A stretch of DNA of 64,000 nucleotides, taken from Halalkalicoccus sp. NIPERK01. GTDB taxonomy: Archaea > Halobacteriota > Halobacteria > Halobacteriales > Halalkalicoccaceae. This document shows, piece after piece, positions 17,397-24,942 of the stretch (the first letter of the stretch is position 1; every line of letters begins with the position of its first letter). A model generated the notes under the pieces. That model was not told the origin of the DNA. It did not search any database and saw only the letters and a list, made by a program, of their open reading frames with translations. The stretch lies in NCBI RefSeq assembly GCF_030287405.1, contig NZ_JASVVV010000001.1:788403-852402 (forward strand), read 5' to 3'. The translations under genes were made by a program, and so were the position numbers.

Positions 17397-17608
17397 AGTT
17401 GGATTCTCCGAGCATTCAAAGCCACAGAGTGGCGAACGTGCTCACTGAAAGCCGCGGACGGCCCCGGCGTCTTACAGCCGTGAGTCGACAGGTCCCGATC
17501 GCTTCGAGTTCCCGCATGCGGCGACGCCGCATTTACCCGCGGGTTTCGTTGCGTGGCGCTATGACCCCCGGCCGTATAAAGAGCGTGGGTTCGTCGCGGA
17601 ACCGCCCC
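17397..17608. other. intergenic gap between ipk and rnj with a hairpin
   Basis: These 212 bases hold no credible reading frame. They include a hairpin ATGCGGC-gac-GCCGCAT (17516-17532), a palindrome ACCCGCGGGT just after it, and TATAAA at 17574-17579 on the + strand. The pair ipk-rnj is tightly spaced in many haloarchaea, so this gap may carry a separate rnj promoter or a terminator for ipk. No structured RNA is recognised. Confidence 0.5.
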
Positions 17609-18334
17609 TCAGTCGATCCGCGTACCCGGAGCCCCGCCGGCGAGGAACTCCGCCAGCGCATCCGGTCCGAAGATCGACGCCGGAACGCCGAGTTCCAAGA
17701 GTGCCCGCACCTTTCCGGCCATCCCTCCAGTGACGTCCGTCGACTCGCTCTCGCCGAGATACGCCGCGACCTCGTCGTAGCTCCCGATCTCCGGGATCAC
17801 CCCGCCCGCGTCGTCGAGGACGCCCGGTACCGCCGAACAGAGTCCCACGCGATCGGCGTCCAGTCCCTCGGCCAGCGCCACGACGAGTTCGTCGCCGCTG
17901 ACGATCGTCGCGCCCTCGCCGCGGTGGGAGATCACGTCGCCGTACAACACCGGGACGAACCCCTCGGCAAGCATCGTCTCGATCCCGTCGAGCGGGAGCG
18001 ACAGTTCTCCGTCTCGCGTCCGGTGAGCGACCGAGAGCGGATCGACGGGCACTGCGGGGACGGATTCAGCTCCGAGCGCCGACAGCACGCGCTCGTTCAG
18101 TCGTTCCATCGAGGCGTGGATCTCCCGGACCGCCGCCCCGTCGTGAGTTCCCTCGGTGACCGACACGCCGTGTTTCGCCGCGTAGCGGTGGCCGAAACTC
18201 CCCGCGCCGTGGACGACGACGAGGTCCCCGCGACCCGCGATCGCACCCGCGAGGCTCCCGAGACGGTCCTCGTCGACCGTTTCCTCGCGATCCTTGTCGG
18301 TGATCACCGACCCGCCGAGTTTGAGGACGATCAC
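17609..18334 (-). CDS. ipk: isopentenyl phosphate kinase
   Basis: A 241-residue amino-acid-kinase-fold enzyme that converts isopentenyl phosphate to isopentenyl diphosphate, the last step of the archaeal mevalonate pathway. The start reads VIVLKLGGSVITDK, with the conserved lysine and glycine-rich loop. HGAGSFGHRYAAKHG (~44-58) contains the catalytic histidine region, and the nucleotide site includes TDVTGGMAGKV (~205-215). The GTG at 18334 overlaps the mvk stop as GTGA. A longer upstream frame adds only arginine-rich residues and is rejected. Confidence 0.95.
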   Translation of the reverse strand: MIVLKLGGSVITDKDREETVDEDRLGSLAGAIAGRGDLVVVHGAGSFGHRYAAKHGVSVTEGTHDGAAVREIHASMERLNERVLSALGAESVPAVPVDPLSVAHRTRDGELSLPLDGIETMLAEGFVPVLYGDVISHRGEGATIVSGDELVVALAEGLDADRVGLCSAVPGVLDDAGGVIPEIGSYDEVAAYLGESESTDVTGGMAGKVRALLELGVPASIFGPDALAEFLAGGAPGTRID

Positions 18335-19314
18335 TCGACGCGCACCCCCTCGTCGTCGAGTTCGGCGCGAAAGCCCTCCTCGCAACCGGGCGTGAACCGC
18401 AGCGCCGTCTCGGTCTCCTCCGTCTCGTCGAGCGCGACGATACAGCCCCCGCCGCCCGCGCCCGTGAGCTTCGCGCCGTGGGCACCCGCGTCGCGGGCGG
18501 CCCAGACCATCCGGTCGAGCGAGCGCGAGGAGACCCCCAGCGCCGAGAGCAGGCCGTGGTTGAAGTCCATCAAGGTACCGAGTTCCGCGACGTCCGCCTC
18601 CTCAAGCGCCCGCTCACCCTGTCGGACGATGTCGCCGATCGTTTTCACCGTGTCCGCCGCGAACGGGTAGCGCTCGCGCAGTTCCCGAACGCCCGCGACG
18701 AGTTCGCCCGTGTTGCCCGCGCCGCCGTCGAACCCGATGACGAACGGGAGGTCCGGGGACTCGATCGACCGGCAGTCATCGCCCTCGACGCGGACCGCTC
18801 CTCCAGTAGCTGAACAGAACGTGTCGGCCCGCGAGGCCTGGCCCTCCTGAACCTCGTACTCCGCGCGGTAGGCCCGGTCGGCGATCTCGTTCGTACCCAA
18901 CTCGACGCCCAGTTCGCGGGTCGCGGCGTCGATCCCGGCGACGACGACGGCCGCCGAGGAGCCGAGTCCCGCGCCAAGGGGAATCTCGCTCTCGACCGTG
19001 ACGTCGAAGCCCGCGTCCGGCGCGTCGGCGGCCTCGCGGGCCTGCTCGATGGACGCGTCGACGTAGCCCATCGCCGCCTCGACGAGGTCGGTCGACACGT
19101 CCACGTCGGGCGTGGCGTCGGTCTCGCCGCTGTACTCGACGGTGAAACCGTCAAGCGAGAGGTCCTCGGCGTGGACGCGCAGTCGGCTGTCCCCGCGGCG
19201 CTGAACGGAGACCCGCGCTCGCCGGGCGATCGCACACGGCACCGCGGGCTCCCCGTAGACGACGGCGTGTTCGCCGAAGAGGTAGACCTTCCCCGGCGCG
19301 CTTGCGGTGATCAT
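18331..19314 (-). CDS. mvk: mevalonate kinase
   Basis: A 327-residue GHMP kinase that phosphorylates mevalonate for isoprenoid lipid synthesis. Signatures are APGKVYLFGEHAVVYG (6-21), the phosphate loop PLGAGLGSSAAV (~113-124) and the C-terminal LTGAGGGGC (~280-288). It is the first gene of the mvk-ipk-rnj-idsA-gltX run. On the - strand TATAAA (19344-19339) lies about 27 bases before the ATG, so transcription starts here and is probably leaderless. Upstream of it the glycan island begins. Confidence 0.95.
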   Translation of the reverse strand: MITASAPGKVYLFGEHAVVYGEPAVPCAIARRARVSVQRRGDSRLRVHAEDLSLDGFTVEYSGETDATPDVDVSTDLVEAAMGYVDASIEQAREAADAPDAGFDVTVESEIPLGAGLGSSAAVVVAGIDAATRELGVELGTNEIADRAYRAEYEVQEGQASRADTFCSATGGAVRVEGDDCRSIESPDLPFVIGFDGGAGNTGELVAGVRELRERYPFAADTVKTIGDIVRQGERALEEADVAELGTLMDFNHGLLSALGVSSRSLDRMVWAARDAGAHGAKLTGAGGGGCIVALDETEETETALRFTPGCEEGFRAELDDEGVRVE

Positions 19315-19383
19315 GTGGAAACGTGGTCAACGACGCCGTTTATACGTACAGGTTCGGCTATCTCTCAGCCGACCCCGTTTCGA

Positions 19384-19410
19384 AAAAATGTCAATCACCG
19401 ACACATTTTT
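19384..19410 (+). promoter_or_regulatory. inverted repeat over the epimerase promoter
   Basis: AAAAATGT at 19384-19391 and ACATTTTT at 19403-19410 form an 8-bp inverted repeat with an 11-base spacer, and TGTC/GACA (19389-19392 and 19400-19403) makes an overlapping inner dyad. The right arm ends 24 bases before the GTG of the epimerase gene, where the TATA box of a leaderless promoter is expected. It could be an operator governing the first gene of the glycan island. No regulator gene is adjacent. Confidence 0.5.
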
Positions 19411-19434
19411 GTTCGTTGACGGTGGGGTTGCACC

Positions 19435-20325
19435 GTGAACGTACTCGTCACCGGCGGGGCCGGTTTCATCGGCAGTCACCTGACCGACGCGCTCGTTTCC
19501 GACCACGACGTCACCGTCCTCGACGACTTCTCGAGCGGCCGCCGCGCGAACGTCCACCCCTCGGCGCGCGTCGTCGAGGGGGACGTCCGCGACGAGCGCC
19601 GTCTCGACGAGGTCGTCGGCGGGGCGGACGTGGTCTTCCATCAGGCCGCGAGCGTCAGCGTCGACCGGTCGGTCGAGGACCCGACGGGGAGTCACGCGGT
19701 CAACGTCGACGCGACCCTCTCGCTGCTGGAGGCCGCACGGAGACACGACGTCCGGTGTGTGCTGGCCTCCAGTGCGGCGATCTACGGCCGACCCGAGTCG
19801 GTACCGATCCCCGAATCCATGCCCAAGGACCCCGAGTCCCCCTACGGCATCGAGAAGCTGAGCGTCGACCAGTACGCCCGCGTCTACAACGACCTCTACG
19901 ACCTGCCGACGGTCGCGCTTCGCTACTTCAACGTCTACGGCCCGCGACAGACCGCCGGCGACTACAGCGGCGTCATCAGCGTCTTCCTCCGACAGGCGCT
20001 CGAGGACGAGCCCATCACGGTCCACGGCGACGGCTCCCAGACCAGGGACTTCGTCCACGTGGACGACGTCGCACAGGCGAACCTGCTGGCGATGGAGACC
20101 GACCGCGTGGGCGAGGCGTACAACGTCGGCACCGGCGAGACGACGACGATCGACGCCCTCGCGCGGACGATCCGGGACGTGACGGGGTCCGACTCGGAGA
20201 TCGTCCACACCGAGGGCCGTGCCGGGGACGTCGACCGGAGCCGTGCGGCGATCGAAAAGGCCCGACAACACCTGGGTTACGAACCGACGGTCACGCTCGA
20301 GGACGGCCTCCGGACGCTGGCCTGA
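19435..20325 (+). CDS. NAD-dependent nucleotide-sugar epimerase/dehydratase (GalE-like)
   Basis: A 296-residue extended short-chain dehydrogenase acting on a nucleotide sugar. The NAD-binding glycine motif TGGAGFIGS is at 6-14, the catalytic pair is in SSAAIYG (~119-125) and YGIEK (Y140, K144 region), and RYFNVYGPRQ follows, as in UDP-glucose/UDP-GlcNAc 4-epimerases. It would provide a UDP-hexose for the island's glycosyltransferases. The GTG start at 19435 gives the standard MNVLVTGGAG beginning. It is divergent from mvk and marks the left end of the island. Confidence 0.88.
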   Translation: MNVLVTGGAGFIGSHLTDALVSDHDVTVLDDFSSGRRANVHPSARVVEGDVRDERRLDEVVGGADVVFHQAASVSVDRSVEDPTGSHAVNVDATLSLLEAARRHDVRCVLASSAAIYGRPESVPIPESMPKDPESPYGIEKLSVDQYARVYNDLYDLPTVALRYFNVYGPRQTAGDYSGVISVFLRQALEDEPITVHGDGSQTRDFVHVDDVAQANLLAMETDRVGEAYNVGTGETTTIDALARTIRDVTGSDSEIVHTEGRAGDVDRSRAAIEKARQHLGYEPTVTLEDGLRTLA

Positions 20326-20346
20326 CCCGCCGAGTCGCAACGACAG

Positions 20347-20356
20347 TATATTTATA
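20347..20356 (+). promoter_or_regulatory. TATA box of the first FemAB-like gene
   Basis: TATATTTATA at 20347-20356 lies 25-34 bases before the ATG at 20381. It is preceded by GACAG, giving GACAGTATATTTATAG. A near copy (GACAATATATTTACT) precedes the beta-helix gene at 24943, which suggests common control. Transcription would begin at or near the ATG. Confidence 0.6.
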
Positions 20357-20380
20357 GGAAGGCGTTGGATTCCAAACACG

Positions 20381-21412
20381 ATGAGAGTCATCCGCGTGAC
20401 AGATTCGGATCGATGGGAGGGGTTCGTGGAGGGGAACAACGGCCCGGTGTTCGATGGGTGGGCGTGGGGGGAACTTTGTGAGGCGTGTGGCCATCGGACC
20501 TATCGCCTCGCCGTCGAGGAGGACGGGGACCTGCTCGCCTGCGTACCCCTCGTCTACATGGAGAGTCGACTGTTCGGCGATCAACTCGTCTCGATGCCCT
20601 ACAGCGCCTACGGCTCGGTCGTGAGCCGGGAGGACGCCCCCGAGGCGGCGACAGACCTCCTGCTCGAACCCGTCCGCGACCTCGCCGACGAACTCGGCGT
20701 CGACTTCGTCAGCCTTCGGGGACGTGACCTCGGCGACCCGTCCGGCTTCGAGAGGGAGAACCGCTTCGTCACGTTCGACATTCCCTTGTCGGACGATCCC
20801 GAGGAGGTGTGGAGCGCGCTCGACGGGTCGAACCGAACGCACGTCCGCAAGGCCCGAAAGGAGAACGTCGAGTATCGACGGGGGACCTCGAGGGAGGACC
20901 TGAAGCGGTACTACGACCTGTACCTGAAGAACATGCGGGCGTTCGGCAGTCCGCCCCACTCGTTCTCGTTCTTCACGCGACTCTGGGAGGGCCTCGGCGA
21001 CCACATGGTGGTCGAACTCGCGCTCAAGGACGATCACCTGATCAACGGCCAGATACGGTTCCTCTACGGCGACCGGTGTTTCGACTGGGGTGGGGTCACC
21101 GACTACGAGTACCGCGACCTGCAGGGCGGGAGCCTCCTCCTGTGGAACGGCATCGAACACGCCTGCGAGGCGGGCTACTCGACGTACACGATGGGACGGA
21201 CCCGGGAGGGGACCGGCGTCTACAACTTCAAGAAGAGTTGGGGCGGTGAGAAGGCGTGGTTCGACGACTACCACTACTTCCCGAACGGGTCGACGGAGCT
21301 TCCGAACCCCGACGACGAGAAGTACGACCGGGTCAAGGACGTCTGGGAGCGCCTCCCGCTATCGGTGACGAGAGTGATCGGCCCGCCGATCCGTCGACAG
21401 ATCAGCCTCTGA
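20381..21412 (+). CDS. FemAB/GNAT-like transferase
   Basis: A 343-residue protein of the FemAB (BioF2/acetyltransf_6) type, two linked GNAT folds. Conserved parts are GWAWGELCEACGHRTYRL near the N-terminus, VPLVYMESRLFGDQLVSMPYSAYGSV, the SNRTHVRKARKEN segment in the middle, and the C-terminal YNFKKSWGGEK. Bacterial FemAB proteins transfer amino acids from aminoacyl-tRNA to cell wall precursors, and relatives also occur in exopolysaccharide and PEP-CTERM loci. In this island it probably modifies a glycan intermediate. I chose the ATG at 20381 because a TATA box is correctly spaced. A second, divergent paralogue lies at 34115-35137. Confidence 0.82.
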   Translation: MRVIRVTDSDRWEGFVEGNNGPVFDGWAWGELCEACGHRTYRLAVEEDGDLLACVPLVYMESRLFGDQLVSMPYSAYGSVVSREDAPEAATDLLLEPVRDLADELGVDFVSLRGRDLGDPSGFERENRFVTFDIPLSDDPEEVWSALDGSNRTHVRKARKENVEYRRGTSREDLKRYYDLYLKNMRAFGSPPHSFSFFTRLWEGLGDHMVVELALKDDHLINGQIRFLYGDRCFDWGGVTDYEYRDLQGGSLLLWNGIEHACEAGYSTYTMGRTREGTGVYNFKKSWGGEKAWFDDYHYFPNGSTELPNPDDEKYDRVKDVWERLPLSVTRVIGPPIRRQISL

Positions 21413-21465
21413 TACGATCGCTGCGATCGCCCGAACGGGTTCGACGACGGGTGTACCGTCGACTC

Positions 21466-21574
21466 ATACTGTCGGTCATGGGCGTATGACCTGCGGTGGC
21501 CTGATTCGACGAGCACCAAAGGAGTCGCGCCGGTCGTGGCTCCACGCGAGTCACGGCGGTATGACCGACAGTAT
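21466..21574. mobile_element. 109-bp MITE-like element with perfect 14-bp terminal inverted repeats (copy B)
   Basis: ATACTGTCGGTCAT at 21466-21479 and ATGACCGACAGTAT at 21561-21574 form a perfect 14-bp terminal inverted repeat. The interior is non-coding and matches copy A (10663-10770) when reversed. The right end touches the stop codon of the GT4 gene (TGA at 21576-21574), so the element lies between the convergent ends of the FemAB-like and GT4 genes. Both copies are 108-109 bp, which argues for a defined element rather than a chance hairpin. Confidence 0.65.
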
Positions 21575-22734
21575 CACCACTCGTCGAGGACCGATTCGTA
21601 CAGGTCGAGGTGGGTCTCGGCGATCGCGTCCCACGAGAGTCGGTCGCCCTGAGCGGCGCTGTTCTCGGCCATTCGATCCCGCTTCTCGCGGTCCTCGAGC
21701 AGGTCGACGATCGCGTCGGCGAGCGCTTCGGGGTCCTCCGGCGGAACGACCTCCCCGGCGCCGGACTCGCCGACCAGTCGGGGGAAGTCACCCGCGGAGG
21801 AGGAAACGACCGGTTTGCCGAAGGAGAAGGCGGTCGCGAGCGCGCCGCTGTGTCCCTTCGTCCCGCCCTTCTGCCGGCGGTAGGGGGCCGCAACGAGCGC
21901 GGCCCGCGAGAAGAACTCCCCGACCTCGTCGTTCGGGATGAAGTGGTCGTGGACCTCGAAGTTCTCGGGATACCGCCCGACGATCTTGCGCGAGCGCTTG
22001 CCGAGTCGGCCGTTGCCGGCGATCACGAGGGTCACGTCGGGAACCCGTTCGCGCACGAGCGGGATCGCCTTCACCAGCGTGTCGATGCCCTTCGCTGGGA
22101 TGATGTGGCCGAAAAAGAGCACCGTGTGGTCCTCCTCGGGCAGTTCCTCGTAGTCGTACTCGCCGAACATGTCGTTGACCCCGTGGGGGATGACCGACAC
22201 CGACTCCGGGTCGGGGACGCGCTCTCGGAGCACCCGCCGCTGGTTTTCGGTGTGAACGATTGATCGCCGAATATCGAGTTCGGGAATCAGCGCATCGACG
22301 AGTCCCTCGAGGGCATCGGGCGGACGCGAGATGGGGAACCGTTCGACCGGCACCTCGTGGTAGGTGACCACGAACGGGTAGCGCTCGTCGAGTCGATAGC
22401 GTTTCGCGTAGAACTTGACCTGCGGGAACAGGTCGGTCGGATCGTGGACGATGTCGGGATCCACCGCCTCGATCAGGCGGAGGTTCTTGTACGAGGCGAG
22501 CGCCTTCAGGTTGCGCCGAACGTCGAAGTTGAACCGCTGGAGTTCGGGCAGGGAGATGTTCATCGATTCGAACGCGTTGAGGACCCGGACGTCCTGGGAG
22601 AAGACGTCGTCGGCGGTGGTTTCGGTTGGTTTGAGGACGGTCACGTCGGCGTGGTTCCCCACGGCGTTCGCGAGTTGAGCGGCATAATGAGGGAGTCCAC
22701 CGCTGTTCTGCGAGAGGACGTACGCGATTTCCAT
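21574..22734 (-). CDS. glycosyltransferase family 4 (copy 1)
   Basis: A 386-residue GT-B glycosyltransferase. The N-terminal acceptor domain starts MEIAYVLSQNSGGLPHYAAQ. The donor domain has the GT4 features FFGHIIPAKGIDTLVKA (~203-219), VIAGNGRLG and the E-x7-E-like region FSFGKPVVSSSAGDFPRLVGESGAG. It would add a sugar to a lipid-linked glycan at the inner membrane face. Its closest relative in the window is the GT4 gene at 32323. Two stretches are almost identical in DNA, although the rest has diverged. I chose the ATG at 22734 to match that paralogue. GGATATAATTATC upstream can serve as promoter. Confidence 0.9.
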   Translation of the reverse strand: MEIAYVLSQNSGGLPHYAAQLANAVGNHADVTVLKPTETTADDVFSQDVRVLNAFESMNISLPELQRFNFDVRRNLKALASYKNLRLIEAVDPDIVHDPTDLFPQVKFYAKRYRLDERYPFVVTYHEVPVERFPISRPPDALEGLVDALIPELDIRRSIVHTENQRRVLRERVPDPESVSVIPHGVNDMFGEYDYEELPEEDHTVLFFGHIIPAKGIDTLVKAIPLVRERVPDVTLVIAGNGRLGKRSRKIVGRYPENFEVHDHFIPNDEVGEFFSRAALVAAPYRRQKGGTKGHSGALATAFSFGKPVVSSSAGDFPRLVGESGAGEVVPPEDPEALADAIVDLLEDREKRDRMAENSAAQGDRLSWDAIAETHLDLYESVLDEW

Positions 22735-22842
22735 CACCGGTAGTACAGCGCGACGATAATTATATCCTCCTGACTATTCGGGAGACCGTCCGCGTTAATT
22801 GAGCGACTGCTCGATGGGATTCATGGCGTCGCCCGCGGGTTC

Positions 22843-23661
22843 CTACTTGCTTTCGGTCGAGCGATCCGATCCGAGCAACACGTCGAAGACGAGGTAGAAG
22901 ATCGAACTCCCGAGTAATCCGACGACCGGGAGGGGCGAGACGCCGATCTGCAACGACCGGACGAAGTAGGTCATCGCGTCCCGGTACTCCCCGTCGCGGT
23001 GGAGGTAATAGCCCATCGCGAAGTACATCTGCCGGTAGAAGACGTAGGTGAAGGGCCTGATTTCGGGAACGCGGTCGCTGGCGAACGCGACGTACTTCTT
23101 GCCCTCGGTGAGGTAGTGCGACGGGTCGATCCGGTCGGCGGACATGCTCGTCTCGTGATACCGGACCGTGAACGTCTCCCGGCAGAGACAGACGCCCGCG
23201 TGCGATGCTTCGAGCGCGAAGAGGTGGTCCTCCCACCGTCCGAGACGCTCCTCGAAACGCACGTCGACCTGCTCGGTGTCCAGCAGGATCGAGGACATGA
23301 CCTCGTTGAGGTCGCCGACGAACAGTTCGTAGAGGAAGTCGTCGCGCGACATCGAGGGGTCGCCGTCGAGACAGAGCCCCGCGCCCGTCCGTTCCATGCG
23401 TCCCAGCTGCCGTTCGAGTTTGTCGGGCTTCCAGAGATCGTCGGCGTCGAGAAAGGCGACGTAACGGGTGGTGGCGCGTTCGATACCTCGGTTGCGCGTC
23501 GCCGCCGGTCCGCGACCCTCGGGGTCCTCGACCACGATGGTCTCCGTCGGCACCGATTGGCGGGCGACCGACCGTTTCGCCTCCTCCAGCATCCGTTCGG
23601 GCGTGTGTTGGGCGCTGTAGGGGATGACGACGGAGACGGTCGCCGCGTCGGTAGATGACAT
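22843..23661 (-). CDS. glycosyltransferase family 2
   Basis: A 272-residue GT-A glycosyltransferase. After the ATG at 23661 it reads TVSVVIPYSAQHTPERML, followed by the nucleotide-binding VVEDPEGRGPAATRNRGIERA and the metal motif FLDADDLW (~78-85). A C-terminal hydrophobic stretch (VGLLGSSIFYLVFDVLLG) could be a membrane anchor. Upstream in-frame sequence is arginine-rich and not coding in appearance. It follows the DUF1616 gene on the same strand after 50 bases. Confidence 0.87.
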   Translation of the reverse strand: MSSTDAATVSVVIPYSAQHTPERMLEEAKRSVARQSVPTETIVVEDPEGRGPAATRNRGIERATTRYVAFLDADDLWKPDKLERQLGRMERTGAGLCLDGDPSMSRDDFLYELFVGDLNEVMSSILLDTEQVDVRFEERLGRWEDHLFALEASHAGVCLCRETFTVRYHETSMSADRIDPSHYLTEGKKYVAFASDRVPEIRPFTYVFYRQMYFAMGYYLHRDGEYRDAMTYFVRSLQIGVSPLPVVGLLGSSIFYLVFDVLLGSDRSTESK

Positions 23662-23711
23662 GACTCTGATAACAAAGTCGATACACTTGACTATTGTGTC
23701 ACGTGACTCGA

Positions 23712-24710
23712 TCACCCGGAGGAGTCGGCGACGTCGACCCAGACGTAGGCGCTCCGGTAGGCGTTCTCCTCGCTCGGCGACTCGGGGAGCGCCCCGACGT
23801 ACAGCAGGTAGGTGAGCCGCAGGTTCTCGCCGGTGCGGTCGGGGGTGACGACGTGTTCGCGCTCCGTGGTCTCCCCATTGTCGAGGGTGACCTCGAACCG
23901 GTCGAGTTCCGTCGCCGACTGGACGGTCGCGCCGGATTCGCCGGAGTCGACCTCCTGGAGCTGCACGACGACGGTGTAGGTGGTCTCGGTTCCTTCGTTG
24001 TTCCCGATCCCGACGATCAGCGGTTGGTCCTGACCGACGGCGAGTTCGGACGGGTAGTCCTCGGAGACGGCTTCGCCGTTCTCCTCGTGGAGCAGGTACA
24101 GTTCGGTGTAGCCGTCGTTCTGTACCGGCACCATCGCGTACACGGCGCTGCTGAGAACGAACAACACGACGAATCCGACCGCTACCGTCGAGAACAGGTC
24201 CCTTCGCACCGACTGCAGCGGGGTGAGGGCGTCGACCCAAGCCATCGTGGAGCGACCGAATCGATTCGACGGGGGAAGCGCCAGCCGTCGGACCGCCGCG
24301 ACGGCCGCGAACGCGGCGGTCCCGACGGCCAGGACGCGAACCGCCGTCACGGCGGTGCCCGCGACGGACGCCACGACCAGACCCCCGGCGACGACCGCGA
24401 GGAGGCCACCGCTCACGCCGACCGAGAGCACGGCCCGTTCGAAGCGGGTGATGTGTCCGGCGTGTCGGCTCCGGGTGCGGTCGGTCGAGGTGCGATCCGG
24501 CCCCCGTGCCGGGAACAGCGCGGCCACGAGGGCGTACCCCGGAACGAATCCGACGAACGCCGCCCGAACCACTGCGCCGAACGGGGACCCCTCGACTCCC
24601 GGGAGCGTCGCGAAGATTCCGAGGGCGACTGCCAGTCCGACGACGAGGAGGTCGGCGGGAACCTGTCGGAGCGACGAGAGGGCCGAGCGCTCGTCGACGG
24701 TGTCTTCCAT
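23712..24710 (-). CDS. DUF1616-like membrane protein
   Basis: A 332-residue membrane protein matching the archaeal DUF1616 pattern. It has an N-terminal pair of membrane segments (LLVVGLAVALGIFATLP, FVGFVPGYALVAALFP) with the family's PGY motif, a further pair (~90-130), another segment at ~170-187 (VGFVVLFVLSSAVYAMV), and then an extracellular beta-sandwich tail of ~140 residues (TYTVVVQLQEV..TELDRFEVTLDNGE). DUF1616 proteins are common in haloarchaeal surface-glycan loci and their role is unknown. I chose the ATG at 24710 because the TATA box lies 25-35 bases upstream. Confidence 0.8.
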   Translation of the reverse strand: MEDTVDERSALSSLRQVPADLLVVGLAVALGIFATLPGVEGSPFGAVVRAAFVGFVPGYALVAALFPARGPDRTSTDRTRSRHAGHITRFERAVLSVGVSGGLLAVVAGGLVVASVAGTAVTAVRVLAVGTAAFAAVAAVRRLALPPSNRFGRSTMAWVDALTPLQSVRRDLFSTVAVGFVVLFVLSSAVYAMVPVQNDGYTELYLLHEENGEAVSEDYPSELAVGQDQPLIVGIGNNEGTETTYTVVVQLQEVDSGESGATVQSATELDRFEVTLDNGETTEREHVVTPDRTGENLRLTYLLYVGALPESPSEENAYRSAYVWVDVADSSG

Positions 24711-24733
24711 CTCCCGGAGATAGTGAGGCAACT

Positions 24734-24747
24734 GATATAAATATGAC
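24734..24747 (-). promoter_or_regulatory. TATA box of the DUF1616-like gene
   Basis: On the - strand GTCATATTTATATC (24747-24734) lies 24-37 bases before the ATG at 24710. The ATATTTATA core is shared with the promoter at 20347. Confidence 0.55.
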
Positions 24748-24907
24748 AGTTCCTACGGCACGTCGATCCGTTAATTCATCGTTCGACCGTTCGAGAGAGA
24801 GCCTCCGATACGAGGGCTGAGCCGTCCACGAGGGCCCGAACCGATCGAGGGGGTGTCGCGTCGCGTCAGGGTCGGCTGTCGGACGTTCGCAAGTGACATC
24901 AGTAAGA

Positions 24908-24920
24908 CAATATATTTACT
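24908..24920 (+). promoter_or_regulatory. TATA box of the beta-helix protein gene
   Basis: CAATATATTTACT at 24908-24920 lies 23-35 bases before the ATG at 24943 and follows GA, giving GACAATATATTTACT. This closely resembles the promoter of the first FemAB-like gene. Confidence 0.55.
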
Positions 24921-24942
24921 CGATCGGGCCGAAGGCATCGGC

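Noticed and set aside
22843-24240. 465-codon frame ending in the GT2 gene
   Set aside because: The first ~190 codons are the wrong frame of the DUF1616-like gene. The GT2 start is the ATG at 23661.
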